Positions 1 through 8,356 of a DNA stretch of 64,000 bases are shown in pieces. The position numbers and the translations under genes are program-made. Each line of letters begins with the position of its first letter. Position 1 is the stretch's first letter. Below the pieces are notes generated by a model, which was not told where the DNA came from, ran no database searches, and worked only from the letters and a program-made list of their open reading frames with translations. Source of the DNA: HRBIN30 sp964534275 (GTDB lineage Bacteria > Desulfobacterota > Binatia > HRBIN30); NCBI GenBank assembly GCA_964534275.1, contig CAZHQG010000013.1:46214-110213 (forward strand), given 5' to 3'.

Positions 1-418
1 TTTCGCTGCACGAGCCGTTGACGATGCTGGCAACTCTTCTCCCGTTGTTGCCTACGGCGCTCTCGAACTCGGTCCGGTGCCATCTCCCACGCCAAGCGCT
101 ACCCGCACGGCCTCACCTACGATGACCCCTTCCCGCGACCCGACCGTCACGCCAAGTGCTACGGCAACAGCGATCGTCACCGTACCGCTTGCTGCGACCC
201 CAACGGCGACCTCCGTGCCCCCGACAAGGACCCCTCCAACGATCGTGCAACCGACTCGACCAGCAATCGCCGACAGCGACGGTTGTTCCATGCAGGGGCC
301 GTCTGGGTGGAGTGCTTGGCCGTTGGTTACCTGTTGCGCGCTTGGGATGCTCGCGAGAAGAAAGCGGCGGATGAAAACCGCAAGCGTGCCCGAGGCTCGG
401 TCCGCTTCAGCGCGTTAG
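1..418 (+). CDS. C-terminal end of a secreted protein with Thr/Pro linker and possible Cys-type sorting cassette (5' partial)
   Basis: Frame 2 is open from the first bases, so the gene begins before the window. About 138 residues are visible. The first ~25 look like the end of a folded domain. A Ser/Thr/Pro-rich linker follows (about bases 80-275), then a terminal cassette: Asp-Gly-Cys-Ser at 278-289, a short Trp/Leu/Cys hydrophobic stretch, and an ARRKRR cluster. This layout resembles the MYXO-CTERM/GlyGly-CTERM type of sorting signals known from surface proteins, but 15 residues follow the basic cluster, so membership is uncertain. The stop TAG overlaps the end of the convergent gspN by 4 bases. 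Being next to the secretion operon fits a T2SS substrate; that is inference. The catalytic or binding domain lies outside the window. Confidence 0.7.
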   Translation, partial: FAARAVDDAGNSSPVVAYGALELGPVPSPTPSATRTASPTMTPSRDPTVTPSATATAIVTVPLAATPTATSVPPTRTPPTIVQPTRPAIADSDGCSMQGPSGWSAWPLVTCCALGMLARRKRRMKTASVPEARSASAR

Positions 419-1320
419 CGAATCCGCGGGTGGGCCAGCGTGCCCGTAATCGTCACGGGTGCGTCGGGTTTCCCACCCGCTGGCTTCGGCAGCAGTGCGA
501 GCACGGCTTTGACCATCTCCGACGCTTGAGGTCCCGGCGCAACGGTCAGCCGGAGATTCAATCCACTTTCCCCGTACGGCTCCCGCAATGTGATTTGCCC
601 GGAACCTTGGACGATCAAGTCTCCGCTAGCGGCCAAATCGGTCACGTCGATTTTTCCGGGAGAAACCCGAAACTTCGATTTCACTTGTTTCAGCGAAACA
701 TCCGGCACCGGCCATCCGTTCATCTTGACCTTCTCGAGGCGCAGATTGTCGATGTTGAGTTCGCCCGTCGCCTGCCCTTGCTGAAAAGCGTTGCCGCGGA
801 GTTCGAAGCTGATCGTCCCGGACACCGACCCATACAACTGGCCTTCTTCGAGTTGGGCAAGCAGCGTGCGATAGCGATGGAGTTGGAGCTGCTCCCATTG
901 CAACGTTCCACTGATGCTTGCCTCACGGTAGCTGATTCCTCCGTGGATTCGCCCGCCGTACAGCTCGGCACCAATGCCAGCGGCGGTAAAGTTCCCCTTG
1001 ATCCATTCCGTCCACAGGGGACGAGCCCAGAGACTCGTGATTTCCAGAAGCGGGGGCTGGCCCTCTTCGGTTCCGCCAATCCGGACGCCAGTGAGCTCGT
1101 AGCCTTTCAGTGGCGCGAGCCCGGCATTTTGTACGCGTAGCGCCAGTGGTCCGCGGTCGACCTTACGCAAGGCATGCTGCACGACCAGGTCGTGCGGAAA
1201 AACGAAAATCAGCGCCACGACAAACGCCACGAACGTATAGACGGTGTAGGCCCAAAACAGCCGGCTGCCGAGAAATTCCGGCAACGTCCATTGCGGGAAG
1301 GGGATGCTGGGGAAACGCAT
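415..1320 (-). CDS. gspN: Type II secretion system protein GspN
   Basis: 301 residues, last gene of the gspC-N operon. One transmembrane helix lies near the N-terminus (about residues 25-43). It is followed by a periplasmic beta-rich domain with repeated short 'Gly-x-Leu' strands (ISGTLQWEQL, VSGTISFEL, ATGELNIDNL, VQGSGQITL), typical of the GspN/AsmA-like fold. GspN is an accessory inner-membrane component found in only some T2SS. It starts 28 bases after gspM and its stop overlaps the convergent partial gene. The length is close to the family norm. The family call is firm from fold pattern plus position; the exact role of GspN is poorly known in any organism. Confidence 0.88.
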   Translation of the reverse strand: MRFPSIPFPQWTLPEFLGSRLFWAYTVYTFVAFVVALIFVFPHDLVVQHALRKVDRGPLALRVQNAGLAPLKGYELTGVRIGGTEEGQPPLLEITSLWARPLWTEWIKGNFTAAGIGAELYGGRIHGGISYREASISGTLQWEQLQLHRYRTLLAQLEEGQLYGSVSGTISFELRGNAFQQGQATGELNIDNLRLEKVKMNGWPVPDVSLKQVKSKFRVSPGKIDVTDLAASGDLIVQGSGQITLREPYGESGLNLRLTVAPGPQASEMVKAVLALLPKPAGGKPDAPVTITGTLAHPRIR

Positions 1321-1348
1321 GAGCGACGCTCCAATTCGCTGGGATTCT

Positions 1349-1948
1349 CTACGCGGCCGGGGGCCGTTCCGCAGGTTTGTCTTGCGGTTTCTCCGCGGGC
1401 TTCAACACCGCCACGATGGCTTGCACATCGAAGCTGTACGGGTCGTTCATGCGCTTCTTGATCGCCACGCGCGAGAAGTGCAGCGGGTGCTCCCCTTTTT
1501 CCACGCGGTGGAGCAAATCGACAATCTGGGGAAGGGCCACTTGGGTGAGTTTGATCTCGACCATCTCTTCGATGAATTCAGGGGCCTCTGGCTTTGGCCG
1601 AGTTGTGGGGTTCAGGGATACGATTTTGTCGCGGCTGACGGCGCCCGTGACCACGTTTTGCAGATACCCGAGCAAGTTGAAGTTCGGATCTACTTCGGAA
1701 ATGTCACCGTACGCCTCGAGCTGCCGGAGCAAGTCCAAATAGTAGTCGCGCTGGCGTTGCAACTCGACAAGTTCCTTTTCTCGCAAGGTAATGCGCCGCA
1801 CCAGTTGCTGTTTGTTTGCTTGCAGTGGGTCCCACACAAAGGAGTACCCGAGGATGAGCACGGTCGACACTGCAGCGACGACCAGCAAAACACGCTCGCG
1901 CGGGGCGAGCCGATCGAAATAGCGGGTTACCACGCTCCAATCGAACAT
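1349..1948 (-). CDS. gspM: Type II secretion system protein GspM
   Basis: 199 residues. A short cytoplasmic N-terminus with Arg-Glu-Arg is followed by one transmembrane helix (about 20-38), a coiled-coil stretch (about 45-80, with REKELVELQRQRDYY) and a small periplasmic ferredoxin-like domain. The last 15 residues are Pro/Lys/Ala-rich. GspM is an inner-membrane platform protein that binds GspL and stabilises the assembly. Its ATG shares one base with the gspL stop (TGATG), so the two are translationally coupled. The length is slightly above the usual 150-180. Confidence 0.92.
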   Translation of the reverse strand: MFDWSVVTRYFDRLAPRERVLLVVAAVSTVLILGYSFVWDPLQANKQQLVRRITLREKELVELQRQRDYYLDLLRQLEAYGDISEVDPNFNLLGYLQNVVTGAVSRDKIVSLNPTTRPKPEAPEFIEEMVEIKLTQVALPQIVDLLHRVEKGEHPLHFSRVAIKKRMNDPYSFDVQAIVAVLKPAEKPQDKPAERPPAA

Positions 1949-3468
1949 CAGCTTCTTCCCGCCGGCCGGCTCGGGACTGGTGCACCAGCCTTGTTCAATG
2001 TGAGAATCATACGAAAATCGACGCGGCCATCGGGTCCGCTCTTAATGTCTTTCACCTGCACATCGGCGAAGTACTTTCCGTTGGCAATCGCTTCGCGAAT
2101 TGCGTTGGGCGTATCGAGGGAGTCCGTGTGCGCGCGCATTTTGATCTCTTCCGTATCCATGACGTACTCGTCCACTTCGAGCTTGAGCGTTTCCGGAATG
2201 GCAGTACTGATGGCATGCAAAGCATCGATGGCCGTTGCTCCACTGGGAGGCGCGACACTGCCGAGCAGCTTGAGGCGCTTCTCGGCGGCGGCAATTTCTT
2301 CGCGGAGTTGTCGGCTCTCGTCGACCACGCGCTGCACGTCGGGCAGGGTTTGCTGGAATACGTACCGGACCTGCGCGTTCACAGCGTTCAAGCGCGATTC
2401 CAAGTAGCGGTAGTCCAAGTACGTTTGCAGGACGAACAGTCCGAGTGCGACCGTGGCTAGGCTTACGGTTCCAAGGAGGCTTCTCCGCAGCTCTTCTTGG
2501 GCGCGATGGTAAGCAAACTCCCCGCGCCGAAAATTTACGCCAAATGCCTGTTCGGACTGGATCTCGCGCAAAGCCAACCCAAGAGGCGCGGCAAACAGAG
2601 CAATCTGATTGCGGAGTGGCGCAGGCAGCCCTTTCAGCGGCGACTCCTGGATCCGCACGATGTTCCAGCCCAGTTGTTCGTTCAGTTGGCGAGCCAGTTC
2701 ATCGAAGTAAATCCCTTCACCGACGAGCAAACAGGACAAGGGGCTGCTCTCCGCATCGCCGTTGGCAAGAGCGAGGACTGTCCAACGCAGTTCCGTGACG
2801 ACCTCGCTCACGACAGCTTCCACGGCGTTGGCGTGGCCATTTCCCTCCGGTGTTGCTGGGTCGAGATCTACTGCCGCCGGGGTAATCGTGCGCAGCCCGA
2901 GCAAATGACCATTGCGGTACAGCGCTACGTGCAAGCAGTCGACGTCTCCACCAAGGAACAACACCGGGTCGCCAATCGGGCGGTCGATCAGTTGCAGAAC
3001 GTTGAGAGAAGCAAGGGGCGCAAAGTCGACGATCTTTGGGTCCAGCCCAGCTGCCTGCAGTGCAGCAAGATGCGCTTGGAGGTCGTCTCGTCTCACGAGC
3101 GCCGCCAGTACCTGGCTGCCCTCTTTGTCGCGACTGAGAACCTGGTAGGAAACCACCACCTCGTCGAGGTCGAATGGAACCTGGGTTTCGAGCTCGTACG
3201 GAACCGTTTGGTCGAGGCGCTTGCGGTCTTTGAAGGGAAGGCGGAAGGTCCGCAACGTGACCAAGTCCCCAGGCAGCGAGGAGACCACCGTGTGCGGCCG
3301 AAGATGGTGTTTCTCCACCAAGGATCGCAGGGTGGTATCCAGAGTGGCATTTGGATCGATCGGCACCCGGTAGAATTCCAGGATCTTGTAATCGCGGAAC
3401 GACGCCTCGACGAGCGCTGCCCGAATCTCGTGATGTTCGACCTCTAAGGCGAGGATTTGCTGCGGCAT
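1948..3468 (-). CDS. gspL: Type II secretion system protein GspL (PilM-like actin fold)
   Basis: 506 residues. The N-terminal ~330 residues have the actin/PilM-like cytoplasmic fold. It opens with 'ILALEVEHHEIRAALVEAS', the equivalent of the first phosphate-binding loop. One membrane helix lies at about 335-355, followed by a coiled coil and a periplasmic ferredoxin-like domain. GspL links the ATPase GspE to the membrane platform and pairs with GspM. At 506 residues it is longer than the ~400 of enterobacterial GspL, and the PilM-like part is complete. It starts 27 bases after gspK ends. Confidence 0.93.
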   Translation of the reverse strand: MPQQILALEVEHHEIRAALVEASFRDYKILEFYRVPIDPNATLDTTLRSLVEKHHLRPHTVVSSLPGDLVTLRTFRLPFKDRKRLDQTVPYELETQVPFDLDEVVVSYQVLSRDKEGSQVLAALVRRDDLQAHLAALQAAGLDPKIVDFAPLASLNVLQLIDRPIGDPVLFLGGDVDCLHVALYRNGHLLGLRTITPAAVDLDPATPEGNGHANAVEAVVSEVVTELRWTVLALANGDAESSPLSCLLVGEGIYFDELARQLNEQLGWNIVRIQESPLKGLPAPLRNQIALFAAPLGLALREIQSEQAFGVNFRRGEFAYHRAQEELRRSLLGTVSLATVALGLFVLQTYLDYRYLESRLNAVNAQVRYVFQQTLPDVQRVVDESRQLREEIAAAEKRLKLLGSVAPPSGATAIDALHAISTAIPETLKLEVDEYVMDTEEIKMRAHTDSLDTPNAIREAIANGKYFADVQVKDIKSGPDGRVDFRMILTLNKAGAPVPSRPAGRS

Positions 3469-3495
3469 GGAATCCTTTATGCTCCAAGTTCTCGT

Positions 3496-4683
3496 TTACA
3501 ATTCGTTTGCTTCCCCGCTCTGCGACTCGGGTCGAAATAGCACAGCGCCACCTTGTTTTTGCCAGTACAGCCGCGTGAGTTTCCAGCGGGTCACTGTACC
3601 ACCCGAAGCGCCCGGCTGCACCTGGCGGGCGTCGCGCCGCACGAGCATCTCTGCAGAGCGGCTGATTCCCCCGGAACCGGTTAGCGGATTGATGTTGACA
3701 ATGGCGGTTGCCCGAATGGAGTACACGTTGCTCCGAGCCCCGAGCATCATCCGCGCATTGCGATAGAGGGGATCCTGTGCCGTCGATGCTTGACTCGCCA
3801 GGGTGAGGACGTTGCTTGCTTGCAACATTTGGCTTTGTCGTTGCTGGATGATTTCTTCCACAACCGCGCTGTCGCCCAGGATAGCAGCGAGTACCTCCCG
3901 GGGGGCGGTGTTTGCGTTGACCTGACTCGGAAACGGCCAGCCAAACGCGGTGATGTACGGCCGCAAACGGCGCAGCTCGGGCTGGCTCAAAAATCCCGGA
4001 ACGGCAGTCACCTCGTCGAGCGAGCCAAAGTACAGCGTGCTCAGCGGTGGTGGAGTCGCCGTCAGCGTTGGTAACGCGCCGGCTCCCGGAGTAGGCGTTC
4101 CGGTCGCAGGGCCCTGCCCTGCTGCCGGTCCGAAATACAACTCGAAGAGTTGGTTCCAATAATCGTCGAGCGCGACGATCGCGTCTGGCCGCGCCCCGTG
4201 GCCTTCGAAAATTCGGCCCACGGTGAACAGCCATGATTGGTATCTCTGCGGCGATTGTTCGGGGTTTGGGTTGGAGCGTCCAGCCCTCCATTCTGCCTGG
4301 GTTTGTGGTCGGGTGAGGTTGAGATTGATCTTGCCGCTCTCATCCAGGATTTCCACGCGCAGCCTCGATCCTGGTGGCAGTGCAAGCCAGCCACCGCCAT
4401 CGTCGATTTGGCAAGCGGCTCCTTCGCGAGCTTGTTGCGGGCACCACTCCTCCAAAAACGAGTCGGTCAGGGGATCTTGGTCCTGCAACAGCAACGCTTC
4501 TCCGAGCGCAATGCCAGAGCGCGCGAGCAAGGACGCCTGCAAACTGTGCACAGAATTTCGCGCCATCCGAGCATCGATTTCCGCAGAGAAAAAGAACTCC
4601 GTTACCGTGATGGTGAGCAACGCCACCACCATCAGCGCCATAATGAGAGCCACGCCGCGCTCGCTCCGTAGAAGAGGCTTCAT
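3496..4683 (-). CDS. gspK: Type II secretion minor pseudopilin GspK
   Basis: 395 residues from the ATG at 4683, which overlaps the gspJ stop as ATGA; the frame stays open further upstream, but that part lies inside gspJ. The short basic leader ends in ERG, followed by the hydrophobic helix 'VALIMALMVVALLTITV'. There is no Glu at position +5, as expected for GspK, the tip pseudopilin. The large globular domain carries a helix-hairpin region near 'QVNANTAPREVLAAI'. A Thr/Pro-rich insertion (GTPTPGAGALPTLTATPPP) interrupts the domain at about residues 214-232. It acts with GspI and GspJ at the pilus tip. Confidence 0.95.
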   Translation of the reverse strand: MKPLLRSERGVALIMALMVVALLTITVTEFFFSAEIDARMARNSVHSLQASLLARSGIALGEALLLQDQDPLTDSFLEEWCPQQAREGAACQIDDGGGWLALPPGSRLRVEILDESGKINLNLTRPQTQAEWRAGRSNPNPEQSPQRYQSWLFTVGRIFEGHGARPDAIVALDDYWNQLFELYFGPAAGQGPATGTPTPGAGALPTLTATPPPLSTLYFGSLDEVTAVPGFLSQPELRRLRPYITAFGWPFPSQVNANTAPREVLAAILGDSAVVEEIIQQRQSQMLQASNVLTLASQASTAQDPLYRNARMMLGARSNVYSIRATAIVNINPLTGSGGISRSAEMLVRRDARQVQPGASGGTVTRWKLTRLYWQKQGGAVLFRPESQSGEANEL

Positions 4684-5432
4684 GGCAGACCCCCTCCAAG
4701 GGGTCCTGGAGTCGGCGGCGGAACGTAGAGGGGCAAGTCGACGCGCGTGCTGAAATCGACGTAGCCTCCGCTGTTGTCGAACAAAAACAGCTGAATCTCC
4801 ACGACTGGCGGGAGACCAGGAGGGATCTGGCCAGGTTGAGGTGCCACGGTGGTGTCCCACGCGTTCACCCACGAGCCGCTCTGCGGATCTAAATACCGGA
4901 GCCTGAGCCCAGCCACCCGATCGACGAGGTACACGTCGCTCGTCAAGGCACCTTGGGTCGCGCCTTGTTCCGACGCAGACATCTCGGCGGTTGCTTGGCT
5001 CAGCGGGTCGAGCAGCACTTCCTCGTGGCGAAGAAGGGCAAATGCGCGGGGCATGTCGGGCATCGGTTCGAGCAAGTACGACACGAACGTGCGGCCGCCA
5101 CGTCGCCCACCGGCGCTACGATCACGCCGGGTATCGATCACGAATCCGACTTGGTCCGTGGGTACCGGGTCGTTTCCAGGAACACCGATAAACCACACGC
5201 CGCCGCGGTTGGCCGCACTCGGATTCAAGGCCCGCTCCAAATCGTCGGCCATGCGCATAACCGCATCCCGGCCTGCCGCAAAGAGCTCCGCTCGTTCCTC
5301 AGCTCGGTTCTTGCCGTCGAGCGTTCGCCAAAGGACGCCGTACACGGTGGTGGCCATGATGGCGAAGATGGTGATGGCAAGCAGCAGTTCGAGCAGGGTG
5401 AAGCCTGCGGAGCACCGATTAGAGGGCTGCAT
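4680..5432 (-). CDS. gspJ: Type II secretion minor pseudopilin GspJ
   Basis: 250 residues from the ATG at 5432. Upstream codons in the same frame lie inside gspI. The prepilin leader is 10 residues, then the cleavage site Gly-Phe-Thr-Leu-Leu-Glu with the +5 Glu, then a hydrophobic helix and a beta-rich globular domain. GspJ forms the tip complex with GspI and GspK. The gspI stop lies 14 bases inside this gene, so the two are coupled. The size is typical for the family. Confidence 0.95.
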   Translation of the reverse strand: MQPSNRCSAGFTLLELLLAITIFAIMATTVYGVLWRTLDGKNRAEERAELFAAGRDAVMRMADDLERALNPSAANRGGVWFIGVPGNDPVPTDQVGFVIDTRRDRSAGGRRGGRTFVSYLLEPMPDMPRAFALLRHEEVLLDPLSQATAEMSASEQGATQGALTSDVYLVDRVAGLRLRYLDPQSGSWVNAWDTTVAPQPGQIPPGLPPVVEIQLFLFDNSGGYVDFSTRVDLPLYVPPPTPGPLGGGLP

Positions 5433-5817
5433 CGCGTACAAAAAAAGTAACCTCGCATGCTTGCATGTTGCGCTGGTCCCAAAACACGCGCACCACCACT
5501 TGTCGCATGGTGTCGAGCCCAGTGGGAAACACTTCCTGGTCGTAAAAGAAGCCCGGGTAGCCGTCGATCGGGCCGGCTTCGCTGCGAACACTGTCGATCC
5601 CTTGCTGCATTGCCATGTACTGCACCAAGCTTGCGCGTTCGCGCGCAAGCAGTACGGCACGGGCGAGGTTTTGATCGTAGATGATCGTGGAGATATTGCG
5701 GGCGTGCCAGCCCAACAGAGTCACGAACGCGATCGCGATCACCGCCAGAGCGATGAGCACTTCGAGCAGTGTGAACCCGTCTTTCTTCCAGAGGCTGCCC
5801 CGCTGTTTACTGGCCAT
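5419..5817 (-). CDS. gspI: Type II secretion minor pseudopilin GspI
   Basis: 132 residues. The leader MASKQRGSLWKKDG is cleaved before Phe-Thr-Leu-Leu-Glu. A hydrophobic helix follows, then a small globular domain ending in the conserved pattern of two beta strands (VVVRVFWDQ, CEVTFFVRD). GspI nucleates the pseudopilus with GspJ and GspK. It overlaps gspH by 11 bases and gspJ by 14 bases. Length and motif order match the family. Confidence 0.95.
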   Translation of the reverse strand: MASKQRGSLWKKDGFTLLEVLIALAVIAIAFVTLLGWHARNISTIIYDQNLARAVLLARERASLVQYMAMQQGIDSVRSEAGPIDGYPGFFYDQEVFPTGLDTMRQVVVRVFWDQRNMQACEVTFFVRDAAL

Positions 5818-6463
5818 AATTGGGTTCCCAATAGCCGCTACGCCCTCGCAGCCGCTGCGAGCGGGGGTCGAACCACAGCGTGTATGCCTCGCGGGCGGTG
5901 GCTAGATGGATGATGACCGGATCCACCGATCCGTCAGGGTAAAACAAGGTAAAGATTCCTCCCTGAGCAATCTTGATGCCCTCGAGCGGCAAGGAGACGT
6001 CGGAGACGAACACCGCGTCTCCCAAGCTCACCCCCCGCGCGAGGGAACCAACCTCGGAAGCGAATTGCAGCAAGTCCATGGAGCCAGGTTCGTCCAACGC
6101 TACCCAGTATCGTTGCTGATCGAGATCGAAGTGTAATCGATAGGCAACGCCGCTCAAAACCGCTTGATTTCGGAGGAACCGAAACGTGAGTTCCAAGCGG
6201 TGCGCATGGGCAAGCAACTCTGCCCGGCTTCGGTCGCGAAATCGCGGCACGACCACCACCAGCACGACCGAAAGCAGCAACAACACCAGGGAAATTTCCA
6301 GCAACGTGAAGCCACCGTTTTTTCGGAGGCGGCAACCAACACGTCCCGTAGCCTCTTGCTGCAGGCGGCGCGGCTTTACTTCTCCCGCCGTTCCGCAGAG
6401 CTTACGTAGCGTGGAGATCCCTGTGGGGGCCATGCATCGGTGGACCAACCGGTAAAAGCGCAC
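5807..6463 (-). CDS. gspH: Type II secretion minor pseudopilin GspH
   Basis: The prepilin signature Gly-Gly/Phe-Thr-Leu-Leu-Glu, a Val/Leu-rich helix and a beta-sandwich domain identify GspH. The start is uncertain. The frame opens at a GTG (6463) preceded by a GAGGGG only three bases away, and an ATG follows at 6433. Either choice gives a leader of 40-50 residues, much longer than the usual 6-25. No better ATG/GTG/TTG lies closer to the cleavage site, so the real start may be a rare codon or the leader may be unusually long. GspH joins the minor tip complex to the GspG fibre. Confidence 0.88.
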   Translation of the reverse strand: MRFYRLVHRCMAPTGISTLRKLCGTAGEVKPRRLQQEATGRVGCRLRKNGGFTLLEISLVLLLLSVVLVVVVPRFRDRSRAELLAHAHRLELTFRFLRNQAVLSGVAYRLHFDLDQQRYWVALDEPGSMDLLQFASEVGSLARGVSLGDAVFVSDVSLPLEGIKIAQGGIFTLFYPDGSVDPVIIHLATAREAYTLWFDPRSQRLRGRSGYWEPNYGQ

Positions 6464-6560
6464 AACCCCTCAAGTTTGCCAAGCCGTGTGCTCTACCCGC
6501 CGGGCCCGTGGAGAACTTGCATCCGTCTTCGGGCATTCCATCGACGCTTTGCCGAGGCCG

Positions 6561-6974
6561 CTAGCCCCGATTGTCGATGTCCGCGTTCTTGCCCTCACCG
6601 CCTTCTTGACCATCCGCGCCGTAGGACTTGATGACCACCGAGGTGCCATCAGAAAAATACACGTATGGATTCCCCCACGGATCCACGGGTATATGGTCGA
6701 GGTATCCGTCGGGGTTCCAGTTCCTGGCGTTGGCAGGCCGTTGCACGAGGGCCTGGAGACCGTCCTGCGTGCTCGGGTAGAAACCATTGTCTAGTTTGAA
6801 AAGGTTCAGTGCTTGTTCGATCGCTTTGATGTCCGCAGCCGCTTTGGTGCGTCGCGCTTCGTCGGTTCGGCCGATGATCTTTGGCGCCACCAGCGTCACC
6901 AGCAATCCCAGGATAAACACGACCACCATGATCTCGATGAGAGTGAACCCTGCTGAGCTTCTCATCGTGCGCAT
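6561..6974 (-). CDS. gspG: Type II secretion major pseudopilin GspG
   Basis: 137 residues from the ATG at 6974, chosen because GGAGG stands seven bases before it and the leader MRTMRSSAG is then of normal length. The mature protein begins Phe-Thr-Leu-Ile-Glu with a long helix (IMVVVFILGLLVTLVAPKI). It ends with the calcium-binding C-terminal loop typical of GspG (DPWGNPYVYFS, then SYGADGQEGGEG and DIDN). This is the repeating subunit of the pseudopilus piston. A 97-base non-coding gap separates it from gspH. The strong ribosome binding site fits the need for many copies. Confidence 0.97.
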   Translation of the reverse strand: MRTMRSSAGFTLIEIMVVVFILGLLVTLVAPKIIGRTDEARRTKAAADIKAIEQALNLFKLDNGFYPSTQDGLQALVQRPANARNWNPDGYLDHIPVDPWGNPYVYFSDGTSVVIKSYGADGQEGGEGKNADIDNRG

Positions 6975-7067
6975 GATCTGGACCTCCTTCGTTGACCAAC
7001 TGCGGCGGAACCAATTTGGTCGCCAGTTCGCAAACGTAACAGCCTTGCACATGGCTTCCAATGACGT

Positions 7068-8297
7068 TCAACGCACCAATTGGTTCATTTCGAAAATTGG
7101 CAGTAGAATTGCCAGCACGATGAAGAGCACCACGGCGCCGCCAAAGAGAATCATCAATGGTTCGAGTACGCTCGTAATTGCTGCTACTGCGGTGGACACT
7201 TCGTTGTCGTACGCGTCGGCAGCTTTCGTCAGCATCGTTTCCAGTTGTCCGCTGCGCTCCCCGATTGCAATCATGTGCACCAACATGGGCGGGAACAGGC
7301 CGCTCCGTTTCAGCGGCGGCGCGATGCTCTGCCCCTCGCGGATGCAGTTGCGCGCCTCCTCGATTGCCTGGCTCAACAGCGTATTGTTGACCACGTGTTT
7401 CACGATTTCCAAGGCGACGAGTAAGTTGATGCCGCTCGTCAACAACGTTGCCAGCGTCCGGCAGAAGCGGGCAAGCGCCACCTTGCGAATCAAGTTGCCG
7501 AAGTAAGGAATTTTCAGGACTGCGCGGTCGAATCGTAACTGCCCTGCCGGTGTGCGTCGGCTCATTTGGATCGAAACTACGGCCCCAATCAACGCACCCA
7601 CGACCAGCCACCAGTAATCTTGGGCGAATCCGCTCACGGCCAGCAGTATGCGCGTCATCAGCGGCAACGTTGCCTGATTTTCAGCGAAAATCTTCGTGAT
7701 CTTGGGCACCACGTAAGACAGCAAGAACAAAAGGATTGCAGTGCCTGTGACGGCCATGAGCGTCGGGTAGGTGAGCGCCGAGCGTACCTTGTTGCGTAAC
7801 TGGGCGTAGCTTTCCGTGTAGTCCGCCAACCGCAACAAGACGACATCGAGAGCGCCGCTTGCCTCTCCGGCGCGCACCATGTTGACGTACAAATCGCTGA
7901 ACACCCGCGGGTGGGCTTTCAACGCGTCCGCCAAGGACGCGCCTTCGGTGACTTGCTCCCGCACCTGAGAGAGCACTCGTTTCGTGCGAGCGTTTTCGGT
8001 TTGCTCCACCAGGGCAGACAGGGCCTCGACGACCGGGATGCGCGCGGCCACGAGTGTGGCGAGCTGTCGAGTCAATAACGCGAGTTCCTCGGGCCTGATT
8101 CGCTCGAAGTACCGGCTCAGTTGCCAGCCCGCACTAGCTTCGGTTGTTGGCGACCGGCGTTCTTGCTCGACCAGCTCTGTGGGGAATACACCTTCACGCC
8201 GCAGCTTCTGGCGCGCACCCTTCGGACTGTCAGCATCGACGATGCCGCCAACCGCGCGCCCGGCAGCGTTGAACCCTCGATATGCGTATACTGGCAT
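7068..8297 (-). CDS. gspF: Type II secretion inner-membrane platform protein GspF
   Basis: 409 residues, the usual length. It has two repeats of the T2SSF domain (about 70-195 and 275-400), each preceding a membrane helix, with three transmembrane segments in all. The N-terminus 'MPVYAYRGFNAAGR' is diagnostic of GspF/PilC. GspF is the polytopic core of the platform and contacts GspE and GspL. The gene sits 59 bases after gspE and 93 bases before gspG. Confidence 0.97.
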   Translation of the reverse strand: MPVYAYRGFNAAGRAVGGIVDADSPKGARQKLRREGVFPTELVEQERRSPTTEASAGWQLSRYFERIRPEELALLTRQLATLVAARIPVVEALSALVEQTENARTKRVLSQVREQVTEGASLADALKAHPRVFSDLYVNMVRAGEASGALDVVLLRLADYTESYAQLRNKVRSALTYPTLMAVTGTAILLFLLSYVVPKITKIFAENQATLPLMTRILLAVSGFAQDYWWLVVGALIGAVVSIQMSRRTPAGQLRFDRAVLKIPYFGNLIRKVALARFCRTLATLLTSGINLLVALEIVKHVVNNTLLSQAIEEARNCIREGQSIAPPLKRSGLFPPMLVHMIAIGERSGQLETMLTKAADAYDNEVSTAVAAITSVLEPLMILFGGAVVLFIVLAILLPIFEMNQLVR

Positions 8298-8356
8298 GGG
8301 AATTCCTGGTCAGCTCCGAGCGAGAGGGACAGTGCTGCGAACCCGTCGGACCCGCA

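Noticed and set aside
52..291. Minus-strand Val/Gly-rich frame
   Set aside because: Antisense of the Thr/Pro linker of the partial gene at base 1.
2717..4291. Long minus-strand frame (524 residues) across gspL and gspK
   Set aside because: It is in another frame over two well-identified genes, is Arg/Pro/Ser-rich and has no domain.
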